From positions 1 to 64,000 of the forward strand of contig JAYTOP010000039.1 in NCBI GenBank assembly GCA_043747745.1: a stretch of 64,000 nucleotides of DNA, read 5' to 3'. Numbering within the stretch: position 1 is the first letter of the stretch; every line of letters starts with the position of its first letter. The position numbers and the translations under genes were made by a program. Positions 18,093 to 25,503 of this stretch are shown here, one piece after another. The notes below the pieces were generated by a model. It was not told the DNA's origin and searched no databases. It saw only the letters and a program-made list of their open reading frames with translations. Origin of the DNA: SZAS-103 sp043747745 (GTDB lineage: Bacteria > Pseudomonadota > Gammaproteobacteria > Xanthomonadales > Xanthomonadaceae).

Positions 18093-20108
18093 TCAGTGTT
18101 TTTCGGCGGATGGCGCAGACAGCGCCTGTTGCGAGGCACCCGACCCGATGTTGCGATCCAGGAATGCCAGCATTCGCGTGTAGAGATCGGTGCGGTCGGC
18201 CTCCGTATAGAAGCCGTGGCCTTCGCCCGGATAGATCTTCGCGTCCACCTGCTTGCCGGCATGCAGCAGCGCGTCGCGCATCAGCTCGGTGTGCTTGGCC
18301 GGCGCGCGCACGTCTTCCTTGCCCGCGACCATCATCACCGGCACGACGATGCGATCAGCGAGGTGCGTCGGCGAGATCGCGTCGAGATTGCTGTCGCCCA
18401 GCTGCTCCTTCAGGAAATTCTGGCCCGACCTGGAATCCTGGATATCGCCGACGTGGTACATCGTCGGCATGTCGTACACGCCGACATAACCGATCGCACA
18501 ACGGTACAGAGTCGGTTCCTTCGCGACGCCCTCGAGCGCCGCATAGCCGCCGTAGCTCGCACCGTAGATGCAGATGCGATGCGCGTCGGCGATGCCCTGC
18601 TGGATCGCCCAATGCGTGGCATCGGTCAGGTCGTCCTGCATCGTGCCGCCCCATTGCTTGAACCCGGCATGCGTGAACGCGCGGCCGTAATTTCCCGAGC
18701 CACGGTAGTTCACCTGCAGTACCGCATAGCCGCGCGAGGCCAGCAACTGGACCTCCAGGTTGTAACCCCACTGGTCGTAGGGACCGAACGGGCCACCGTG
18801 CGGGTTGATCACGAGCGGCAGGTTCTTGCCGTCGCTGCCGCGCGGAAGCGTCAGGAATGCCTCGATCGGCAAGCCGTCGCGCGCCTTGAAGCTGACTGGT
18901 CGCATTTCCGACAGCATTTCTGGCTTGAACCAGTTCGCCTTGCTCGCGACATAGCTGGCGCGGTTGGCATTGCGGTCGAAGAGATAGAAATCGCCGGGGA
19001 GCCGGTCGGCATACGCGATGTACATCGACAGCGCGCCGTCCTTGGAATACGACGCAGGGAACACCATCGCGTCCTTCAGGCTGGCCTGGATGTTGCGCAG
19101 TTGCTTCGCATAGCGGTTGTCGGGGTCGAGGAATTCGACGCGGGGCTTTCCGTCTTCAAAAACCGCCGCGTACACCGAACCGTCTTCCGGCGAACGCAGA
19201 TAGGTTGCCGGACTCGTATTGTCGTCGCGGTACAGCAGCTCGCGTTTGCGCGTCGCCGTGTCGAACGCGTAGATGCCGTCCGGCCCGTCGGTTTCCTCGA
19301 CCTGCAGATACGCGGTCTTGCCGTCCGCGCTGAACCCGACCGCTTCGACCGAGCGTTCGGTCTTGGCCTCGTCGTTGATCAACTCCCATTCGGAGTTCGC
19401 ATCGGCGCGGTAGTAGGTCTTGGTGCGGCGATCGTTGCCGGCGCCGCTCGCGAAACGGACAACGCCGGAGAGATCGTCCATGAAGCCCGCATTCTCGACC
19501 GGTGCCTTCGCAACCGTCAGCATGCTCCCGGTGTTGACGTTCATCCGGGCGACTTCGGTATAACGCGATCCATTCGCCAGAGCGACCAAGACTTCTTTGT
19601 CGTTGTCGCGCAGCGTGTCGATGATCGAAGCAAAATACAGGTGCGACTTCCCGGAGGGCACGAAGTGCGCATCACTCGAACGCATGCCGACCAAAGCCGC
19701 GCCTTGTCCGCTGCCATCGGCATTCACCCCGAAGATCTCTCCGGTCGCGCGCGGAGTGACGAGGTCGCCCTCCTTCTCGCCGATGCTGAACAGGATGCGG
19801 TTGTCGTTGACCCAGTTGAAATCGGCGACATGGGACTTTGCAGGCAGGGTGACGTGCCCGGTCGGCTTCAGGTCGCTGCGCCGCAGGATGATCAGGCTGG
19901 TGCGGTCGGACAGCGGCACCGTGGCGGCGATGTATTCGCCGGTCGGCGAGATCTTCATCGTCCCGAATGCATCGCGCTTGAGGAAATCCGCGAGCGGCGG
20001 TGGTGCAGCGCTACGGTCAATACCCGCGGAAGCAGGTACCGGATCGACCGCATATGCCGTCCCGGACAGGCACAGCGCGGCGATGACAGCAAGACAAAGA
20101 CGTTGCAT
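18093..20108 (-). CDS. Secreted S9 family peptidase (tandem copy 1)
   Basis: 671 residues from the ATG at 20108 with GGAGA 5 bases upstream; a longer in-frame start at 20156 is less likely. Signal peptide MQRLCLAVIAALCLSGTAYA. Propeller-like N-terminal part, then a hydrolase domain with GASYGG Ser near 518, Asp near 599 (GKEDVRAP) and His near 631 (GEGHGF). It lies 73 bases downstream of rfbD and 20 bases upstream of its paralogue. The two paralogues differ mainly in the propeller, which gates substrate entry in this family, so they may have split peptide preferences. Confidence 0.9.
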   Translation of the reverse strand: MQRLCLAVIAALCLSGTAYAVDPVPASAGIDRSAAPPPLADFLKRDAFGTMKISPTGEYIAATVPLSDRTSLIILRRSDLKPTGHVTLPAKSHVADFNWVNDNRILFSIGEKEGDLVTPRATGEIFGVNADGSGQGAALVGMRSSDAHFVPSGKSHLYFASIIDTLRDNDKEVLVALANGSRYTEVARMNVNTGSMLTVAKAPVENAGFMDDLSGVVRFASGAGNDRRTKTYYRADANSEWELINDEAKTERSVEAVGFSADGKTAYLQVEETDGPDGIYAFDTATRKRELLYRDDNTSPATYLRSPEDGSVYAAVFEDGKPRVEFLDPDNRYAKQLRNIQASLKDAMVFPASYSKDGALSMYIAYADRLPGDFYLFDRNANRASYVASKANWFKPEMLSEMRPVSFKARDGLPIEAFLTLPRGSDGKNLPLVINPHGGPFGPYDQWGYNLEVQLLASRGYAVLQVNYRGSGNYGRAFTHAGFKQWGGTMQDDLTDATHWAIQQGIADAHRICIYGASYGGYAALEGVAKEPTLYRCAIGYVGVYDMPTMYHVGDIQDSRSGQNFLKEQLGDSNLDAISPTHLADRIVVPVMMVAGKEDVRAPAKHTELMRDALLHAGKQVDAKIYPGEGHGFYTEADRTDLYTRMLAFLDRNIGSGASQQALSAPSAEKH

Positions 20109-20181
20109 GGAAATCTCCGATGGATGGTCCGCATGGCGTGCGGATGATGCGTTCAAGGCATGGCCTCGATGGCGCGGAGGA

Positions 20182-21090
20182 TCAGACCGACTTGTACTCT
20201 GCCAACTCGCCGATCACCTGACGCAGGCCGTCGCGCCAGTCGGGCAATTGCAATCCGAAGTCGCTTGCGAAGCGCGTCGTGTCGAGCCGCGAATAAGCCG
20301 GGCGCCGAGCTTTGGTCGGATATTCGCTGCTGGGGATGCCGATGAGGCGCGGCACGCGTTCCAGTACCTTCGCTGCCAGCGCTTCGCCGTAGATCGCGGA
20401 CGCGAACTGATACCAGCTGCATTCGCCATCGGCGACGACGTGCCAGGTGCCATTCGCATCGGCGTTGCGCGCATGCGCGAGCGCTGTCGCGGCCGCGAGC
20501 CAGCGCGCAGGCGTCGGCGAACCGATCTGGTCGGACACGATGCGCAACTCCTCGCGCTCACCGGCCAACCGGATCGCCGTGCGCAGGAAGTTCTGCCCGC
20601 GCGCGGCGTACACCCACGCGGTGCGCAGGATCATGTGGCGGCAACCGCTGGCGCGGATCGCCTCCTCGCCCGCAAGCTTGGTGCGCCCATACACGCCGAG
20701 CGGCGCGGTGGTGTCGTCCTCGCGCCACGGACGCCGACCTTCACCGCCGAACACGTAGTCGGTCGAGTAATGCACGAGCTTCGTACCGTGCATCGCGCAG
20801 GCTTGGGCAAGTTCAGCGACAGCTTCGGCATTGATGCGCTGCGCGAGCGCGGGCTCGTCCTCGGCGCGATCAACCTGGGTATGCGCCACCGCGTTGAGTA
20901 CAAGCGTGGGGCGTTGCTCGGCGACGAGTTTTGCAAGGCTGCCAGCCTCGGCGAAATCGATCCGACCGCAACGCGCTCCACCGGGTAGCGATCCACTGAT
21001 CGTGTACGCGGCGATCGCGCCCAGCGGCGCGAACACGCGGTGCAGTTCGTAGCCGACCTGACCGTCGGCACCGAGCAGAATGATCGTCAT
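20182..21090 (-). CDS. rfbD: dTDP-4-dehydrorhamnose reductase
   Basis: 302 residues. Catalyses the last step of dTDP-L-rhamnose synthesis, NADPH-dependent reduction of dTDP-4-dehydro-L-rhamnose. The N-terminal Rossmann motif MTIILLGADGQVGYEL, the active-site block VHYSTDYVFGGEG with GVYGRTKLAGEE (YxxxK), and the late QIGSPTPARWLA block are all present. Its start overlaps the rfbC stop by four bases (ATGA), implying translational coupling. Last gene of the rfb set, followed by the S9 peptidase pair on the same strand. Confidence 0.95.
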   Translation of the reverse strand: MTIILLGADGQVGYELHRVFAPLGAIAAYTISGSLPGGARCGRIDFAEAGSLAKLVAEQRPTLVLNAVAHTQVDRAEDEPALAQRINAEAVAELAQACAMHGTKLVHYSTDYVFGGEGRRPWREDDTTAPLGVYGRTKLAGEEAIRASGCRHMILRTAWVYAARGQNFLRTAIRLAGEREELRIVSDQIGSPTPARWLAAATALAHARNADANGTWHVVADGECSWYQFASAIYGEALAAKVLERVPRLIGIPSSEYPTKARRPAYSRLDTTRFASDFGLQLPDWRDGLRQVIGELAEYKSV

Positions 21091-21644
21091 GCGATGTATT
21101 CCGGCAGCCGTTCGGTGGCGATGTCGTCGAGGAACGGCGCGATCGCATCCTTGTCCGACAGCAGCGGCTCGGTGATCGGCCAGTCGATCGCCAGGCGCGC
21201 ATCGTTCCAGCGGATGCCCGCATCGGCGGCGCGGTCGTAGAAAGCGGTGCACTGGTACACGAACACGGCGTGGTCGCTGAGGGTCGCAAAACCGTGCGCG
21301 AAACCTTCCGGTATCCACAATTGGCGATGGTTGTCGGCGCTGAGGATCGCCGCAGTCCAACGCCCGAAATGCGGCGAGCCGCGACGGATGTCTACCGCCA
21401 CGTCGTAGACCTCGCCTTCGAGCACCGACACCAGCTTGCCCTGCGGGTTCGGCCACTGATAATGCAGTCCGCGCAACACGCCGCGTTGCGACGTGGACAC
21501 GTTGCCCTGCACAAAGCGCAGGTCGAGCCCGGCCTCGGCATAGGCTTGCTGGTTCCAGCTCTCAAAGAAACTGCCACGCGCATCGGCGAACACGCGCGGC
21601 TCGATGAGCAGGCAGCCAGGCAGATCGGTTTCGGTGATTTTCAT
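21087..21644 (-). CDS. rfbC: dTDP-4-dehydrorhamnose 3,5-epimerase
   Basis: 185 residues, the usual RmlC size. Cupin-fold epimerase acting on dTDP-4-keto-6-deoxyglucose. Recognisable blocks: FFESWNQQAY, QGNVSTSQRGVLRGLHYQ (containing the catalytic His), GKLVSVLEGEVYDVAVDIR and WIPEGFAHGF. The start at 21644 is the third of three ATGs spaced 14 bases apart in a tandem duplication; the two upstream ATGs open five-codon frames that stop on the next ATG. Overlaps rfbD by four bases. Confidence 0.95.
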   Translation of the reverse strand: MKITETDLPGCLLIEPRVFADARGSFFESWNQQAYAEAGLDLRFVQGNVSTSQRGVLRGLHYQWPNPQGKLVSVLEGEVYDVAVDIRRGSPHFGRWTAAILSADNHRQLWIPEGFAHGFATLSDHAVFVYQCTAFYDRAADAGIRWNDARLAIDWPITEPLLSDKDAIAPFLDDIATERLPEYIA

Positions 21645-21683
21645 CGTGTGATTTTCATCGTGTGTTCTTCATGCGCGCGATCC
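21642..21683 (-). repeat. 14-bp tandem repeat carrying the rfbC start codon
   Basis: On the minus strand ATGAAGAACACACG, ATGAAAATCACACG and ATGAAAATCACC follow each other, placing ATGs at 21672, 21658 and 21644. The first two open mini-frames MKNTR and MKITR, each ending in TGA that overlaps the next ATG. Only the last ATG leads into rfbC. Confidence 0.85.
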
Positions 21684-21688
21684 CGGCA

Positions 21689-21747
21689 TCATTCGTACTC
21701 GTTTCATTCGTACTCGCTTTATTCGCACGCGATCTCATTCGCTGCGG
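21689..21747. repeat. 15-bp minisatellite at rfbA 3' end
   Basis: Units resembling TCATTCGTACTCGTT start at 21689 and 21704, with degenerate units from 21719 and 21735. The rfbA stop codon (21735-21737) falls in the last unit. Together with the 14-bp repeat this fills most of the rfbA-rfbC gap. Confidence 0.7.
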
Positions 21748-22622
21748 CTGTGCTCGATCAGACTGAGCAGGTATTGGCCGTAGCCGTTCTTCGCCAGCGG
21801 CTTGGCCAGCGCAGAGAGTTGCGCAGCGTCGATCCAATGGTTGGCGTACGCAATCTCCTCGGGACAGCACACGCGCAGTCCCTGCCGCGCTTCGATGGTC
21901 TCGATGAAGTTCGACGCCTGCAGCAGCGATTCGTGGGTGCCGGTGTCGAGCCACGCGTAGCCGCGGCCGAGCTTTTCAAGCTGCAGCGAACCGTCTTCGA
22001 GATAGCAACGGTTGAGGTCGGTGATCTCGAGTTCGCCGCGCGGCGAGGGTTTCAGCGAGGCCGCAAAATCGCACGCACGCCCATCGTAGAAGTACAGCCC
22101 GGTCACCGCGTAATGCGAACGCGGTTGCGTCGGCTTTTCCTCCAGCCCGACCACCTTGCCGGACGCATCGAACTCGGCGACGCCATAGCGCTCCGGATCG
22201 CGCACCCAGTAACCGAACACCGTCGCACCGTGCGTCTGCGCGGACGCTGCGCGCAACTGCCGGGTCAAGCCATCGCCATAAAAAATATTGTCGCCGAGCA
22301 CGAGGCAGCTCGGCCCGCCTGCGACGAAGTCACGACCGATCAGGTACGCCTGCGCGAGTCCGTCGGGACTCGGCTGCGCGGCGTACTCGATGCGCATGCC
22401 CCACTGCGAACCGTCGCCGAGCAGGCGCTGGAACAGCTCCTGTTCGTGCGGCGTATTGATGATCAACACATCGCGGATGCCCGCGAGCATCAGCGTGCTC
22501 AACGGGTAATAGATCATCGGCTTGTCGTAGATCGGCAGCAGTTGCTTGCTGATGGTCTGGGTGATCGGATACAGCCGCGTGCCGGAGCCGCCGGCGAGGA
22601 TGATGCCTTTGCGTTGGGTCAC
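21735..22622 (-). CDS. rfbA: Glucose-1-phosphate thymidylyltransferase
   Basis: 295 residues if started at the GTG at 22622, which gives the N terminus (V/M)TQRKGIILAGGSGTRLYP typical of RmlA and has GAGGATGGA just upstream. An ATG at 22640 would add six residues. It makes dTDP-glucose from dTTP and glucose-1-phosphate. The nucleotide-binding GGSGTRLYP, SKQLLPIYDKPMIYYPLS and LGDNIFYGDGL blocks are intact, as is GLEEKP. First committed enzyme for rhamnose; encoded between rfbB and rfbC. Confidence 0.95.
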   Translation of the reverse strand: MTQRKGIILAGGSGTRLYPITQTISKQLLPIYDKPMIYYPLSTLMLAGIRDVLIINTPHEQELFQRLLGDGSQWGMRIEYAAQPSPDGLAQAYLIGRDFVAGGPSCLVLGDNIFYGDGLTRQLRAASAQTHGATVFGYWVRDPERYGVAEFDASGKVVGLEEKPTQPRSHYAVTGLYFYDGRACDFAASLKPSPRGELEITDLNRCYLEDGSLQLEKLGRGYAWLDTGTHESLLQASNFIETIEARQGLRVCCPEEIAYANHWIDAAQLSALAKPLAKNGYGQYLLSLIEHSRSE

Positions 22623-22687
22623 GTTTCCATCCTCTTGCATCGTTGTTTCGGCACGCTGCGCTTGCAAAGACCTGTGCAAGCTCTCGT

Positions 22688-22767
22688 TCGTCATTCCGGC
22701 GGAAGCCGGAATCCATTTTGATCTTGTCTATGCAGCCGGACAGACCCCGGCTTGCGCCGGGATGACA
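22688..22767. repeat. MITE-like repeat between rfbB and rfbA
   Basis: Starts TCGTCATTCCGGC, ends GCGCCGGGATGACA, so the ends are inverted relative to each other. Each half is itself a hairpin: ATTCCGGC..GCCGGAAT near 22691-22712 and CCCGGC..GCCGGG near 22746-22761. This is the common GTCATTCCGGC-type extragenic element of proteobacteria. It lies in the 161-base gap between the rfbB stop and the rfbA start; because rfbB precedes rfbA, it would sit inside the rfb message. Confidence 0.7.
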
Positions 22768-22783
22768 GCATGTTCAGTACTTT

Positions 22784-23833
22784 CTAAGTCCCAAGACGTT
22801 CCATCCGATAACTGCCATCCAGCACGCGCTGCACCCACGCGTGATTGTCGAGATACCAGTCCACCGTCTGCGCGATGCCCTGCTCGAAACCCAGCGTCGG
22901 CGCCCAGCCGAGTTCGCGCTTGAGCTTGCTCGCGTCGATCGCGTAGCGGCGGTCGTGGCCCGGGCGATCGGTCACATAGGTAATCAGCGATTGGCGCGTG
23001 CGGCCATCGGCGAGTGGCCGGCGTTGATCGAGCAACGCGCAGATCGTCTTGACCACCACGATGTTCTGCATCTCCGCATCGCCGCCGACATTGTAGGTCT
23101 CGCCGACGCGCCCGGCTTCGAGCACGCGCCGGATCGCCGCGCAATGGTCGGTGACATACAGCCAGTCGCGAATGTTCTTGCCGTCGCCGTACACCGGCAA
23201 CGATTCGCCAGCGAGCGCCTTCTGGATGATCAGCGGAATGAGCTTTTCCGGAAACTGGTACGGCCCGTAGTTGTTCGAGCAATTCGTGGTCAGCGTCGGC
23301 ATGCCGTAGGTGTGCTGGAACGCGCGCACCAGATGGTCGGACGCGGCCTTCGATGCCGAGTACGGCGAGTTCGGCGCGTACGGAGTTTCCTCGGTGAATG
23401 CGCCGGTATCGCCAAGCGATCCGTACACCTCATCGGTGGACACTTGCAGGAAGCGGAACGCGTCCTTCGCGTCGCCATCGAGTGCGCGCCAGTAATCGCG
23501 CGCCGCTTCAAGCAACGCGAGCGTGCCGACCACGTTGGTCTGCACGAATGCGGCCGGACCGTCGATCGAACGGTCCACGTGCGATTCGGCTGCGAAATTC
23601 ACGATCGCCTGCGGCCGGTGTTCGGCGAGCAGCTTCGCGACCAGCGCACCGTCGCCGATATCGCCGTGCACGAAGATGTGATCCGCATTGCCGTCGAGTG
23701 CGGCGAGCGTGTCGCGATTGCCCGCGTAGGTCAGCGCGTCGAGATTGACCACGCGCACGCCCGACGCGACCGCGTCGAGCACGAAATTGCCGCCGATGAA
23801 GCCGGCACCGCCGGTAACAAGCCAAGTCTGCAT
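22784..23833 (-). CDS. rfbB: dTDP-glucose 4,6-dehydratase
   Basis: 349 residues from the ATG at 23833 with GAGG six bases upstream. Extended SDR enzyme converting dTDP-glucose to dTDP-4-keto-6-deoxyglucose using bound NAD. Motifs: TGGAGFIGGNFV (Rossmann), AESHVDRSI, STDEVYGSLG, SPYSASKAASDHLV (YxxxK), NYGPYQFPEKLIPL and DRPGHDRRYAID. It starts only seven bases after the ssb stop, so it is read from the ssb transcript unless an internal promoter exists. Confidence 0.95.
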   Translation of the reverse strand: MQTWLVTGGAGFIGGNFVLDAVASGVRVVNLDALTYAGNRDTLAALDGNADHIFVHGDIGDGALVAKLLAEHRPQAIVNFAAESHVDRSIDGPAAFVQTNVVGTLALLEAARDYWRALDGDAKDAFRFLQVSTDEVYGSLGDTGAFTEETPYAPNSPYSASKAASDHLVRAFQHTYGMPTLTTNCSNNYGPYQFPEKLIPLIIQKALAGESLPVYGDGKNIRDWLYVTDHCAAIRRVLEAGRVGETYNVGGDAEMQNIVVVKTICALLDQRRPLADGRTRQSLITYVTDRPGHDRRYAIDASKLKRELGWAPTLGFEQGIAQTVDWYLDNHAWVQRVLDGSYRMERLGT

Positions 23834-23840
23834 GCGCGCC

Positions 23841-24353
23841 TCAGAACGGAATATCGTCGTCGTGAAAATCGTTGTCCATCGGCGCAGGCGCAGGGCGTGC
23901 TGATCGCTCGCCGCCGCCATACGCGCCGCCACCCGAAGGTGCGCGCGCTGGTGCGCGTTCGGAACGCTCGCCGCCGCTTTCCGGCCGTGCAGCACTTCCG
24001 CTATCACGACTGCCATCCGGGCGTCCGCCCAGCATCTGCATCTCGTTCGCGATGATGTCGGTCGAATATTTCTCGACGCCGGCCTTGTCGGTGTACTTCT
24101 CGGTGCGCAGCGAACCCTCGATGTAGACCTGCGAGCCCTTCTTCAGGTACTCGCCCGCGATCTCCGCCAGCCGCCCGAAGAACTTCACCCGGTGCCACTC
24201 GGTGCGTTCCTGCTTCTCGCCGTTCTTGTCCTTCCACGACTCGTTCGTGGCGACGCTGACCGACGCCAGCGCCGACCCGCTCTGCGCGTAGCGCACTTCC
24301 GGGTCCTTGCCCAGCGTACCGATCAGGATGACTTTATTCACGCCACGTGCCAT
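23841..24353 (-). CDS. ssb: Single-stranded DNA-binding protein
   Basis: 170 residues. The OB fold spans residues 1-112 (ARGVNKVILIGTLGKDPEVR, WHRVKFFGRLAEIAGEYLKKG). A Gly/Arg/Ala-rich disordered linker follows, and the protein ends in DDDIPF, the acidic tip that binds replication and repair partners. An AGGGAA site lies upstream of the ATG. The gap to rfbB is seven bases. In many xanthomonads ssb is also near uvrA; here it abuts ispB divergently. Confidence 0.96.
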   Translation of the reverse strand: MARGVNKVILIGTLGKDPEVRYAQSGSALASVSVATNESWKDKNGEKQERTEWHRVKFFGRLAEIAGEYLKKGSQVYIEGSLRTEKYTDKAGVEKYSTDIIANEMQMLGGRPDGSRDSGSAARPESGGERSERAPARAPSGGGAYGGGERSARPAPAPMDNDFHDDDIPF

Positions 24354-24460
24354 GCCCAGGTTCCCTGCCGAATTGAGGCGTGCAGAATAACACCCTGCCG
24401 CCGCGCCCTGCGCTGCGAGCCACCCGGCTATAATTCCGCCACCCCACGCCGCTGCTGCCG

Positions 24461-25483
24461 ATGACCCCCGACGCCCTGACCGACCATCGCCTCGACACCG
24501 GCTCCAGCCCGGCTCTGGCCCTGCCCGCGATCCAGGAACTCACGGCCAATGACATGGCTGCGGTCAACGTGCTGATCCGTCGCCGGCTCGCTTCCGACGT
24601 GGTTCTGGTCAACCTGATCGGCGAGCACATCATCGCGGCGGGCGGCAAGCGCCTGCGGCCGATGCTGGTCCTGCTGGCCGCGCGGGCCCTTGGCTATCGC
24701 GGCGGCGACCACCACCAGCTCGCGGCGATCATCGAGTTCATCCACACCGCGACCCTGCTGCACGACGACGTGGTCGACGAATCCGACCTGCGGCGCGGCC
24801 GCAAGACCGCGAACGCGCTGTGGGGCAATGCGCCGAGCGTGCTGGTCGGCGATTTCCTGTATTCGCGCAGCTTCCAGCTGATGGTCGAACTCAACAGCGC
24901 CGAGATCATGCGCGTGCTCGCGAACACGACCAATGCGATCGCCGAGGGCGAGGTGCTGCAACTGCTGCACGTGCGCAATCCGGATACCGACGAAGCCGCC
25001 TACCTGCAGGTGATCGAACGCAAGACTGCGGTCTTGTTCGCTGCCGCGACGCGCCTGGGCGCACTGCTCGCGGGCGCCGACGCGAAGACGCAGCAGGCGC
25101 TGCACGACTACGGGCTGCAACTCGGTTTCGCGTTCCAGATCGCCGACGACGTACTCGACTACACCGCCGACGCAGACAGCTTGGGGAAAAATCTCGGCGA
25201 CGACCTCGCCGAAGGCAAGGCCACCCTGCCCCTCATCCATGCGCTCGCGCACACAGACGAAGCGACGCGCACGCAGATGCAGGCGGCCGTGCGCTCCGGC
25301 GACATCGATGCGATGCCGATGATCCTGCAGGCGATCCGCGCGACCGGCGGCCTCGACTACAGCGCCGCGAAGGCGCGCGAACATGCGCGGCGTGCGGAAG
25401 CCGCGCTGCGCGGATTGCCGGATTCGCCGTGGCTGGCGGCGCTGCATGGGCTGGCGCGGTATGCGATCGAGCGGGATCGTTGA
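24461..25483 (+). CDS. ispB: Octaprenyl diphosphate synthase (long-chain polyprenyl synthase)
   Basis: 340 residues. Makes the polyprenyl side chain of ubiquinone by adding isopentenyl units to farnesyl diphosphate in the cytoplasm. First Asp-rich motif LLHDDVVDESD (about 99-109), second FQIADDVLDY near residue 226; the GGKRLRPMLVLL block precedes them. A TATAAT hexamer at 24429-24434 is a plausible -10 box, although no good -35 is apparent. Divergent from ssb. The exact chain length cannot be read from sequence. Confidence 0.93.
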   Translation: MTPDALTDHRLDTGSSPALALPAIQELTANDMAAVNVLIRRRLASDVVLVNLIGEHIIAAGGKRLRPMLVLLAARALGYRGGDHHQLAAIIEFIHTATLLHDDVVDESDLRRGRKTANALWGNAPSVLVGDFLYSRSFQLMVELNSAEIMRVLANTTNAIAEGEVLQLLHVRNPDTDEAAYLQVIERKTAVLFAAATRLGALLAGADAKTQQALHDYGLQLGFAFQIADDVLDYTADADSLGKNLGDDLAEGKATLPLIHALAHTDEATRTQMQAAVRSGDIDAMPMILQAIRATGGLDYSAAKAREHARRAEAALRGLPDSPWLAALHGLARYAIERDR

Positions 25484-25503
25484 CCAAAGCTGCCGAAAAC
25501 CAC

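Noticed and set aside
18096..20147. 683-residue + strand frame over an S9 peptidase
   Set aside because: Antisense shadow; the opposite strand has signal peptide, triad and ribosome-binding site.
24820..25503. Upstream extension of the GT-C-like protein through ispB
   Set aside because: The extension is the wrong frame of ispB; an ATG with a hydrophobic N terminus at 25504 fits better.
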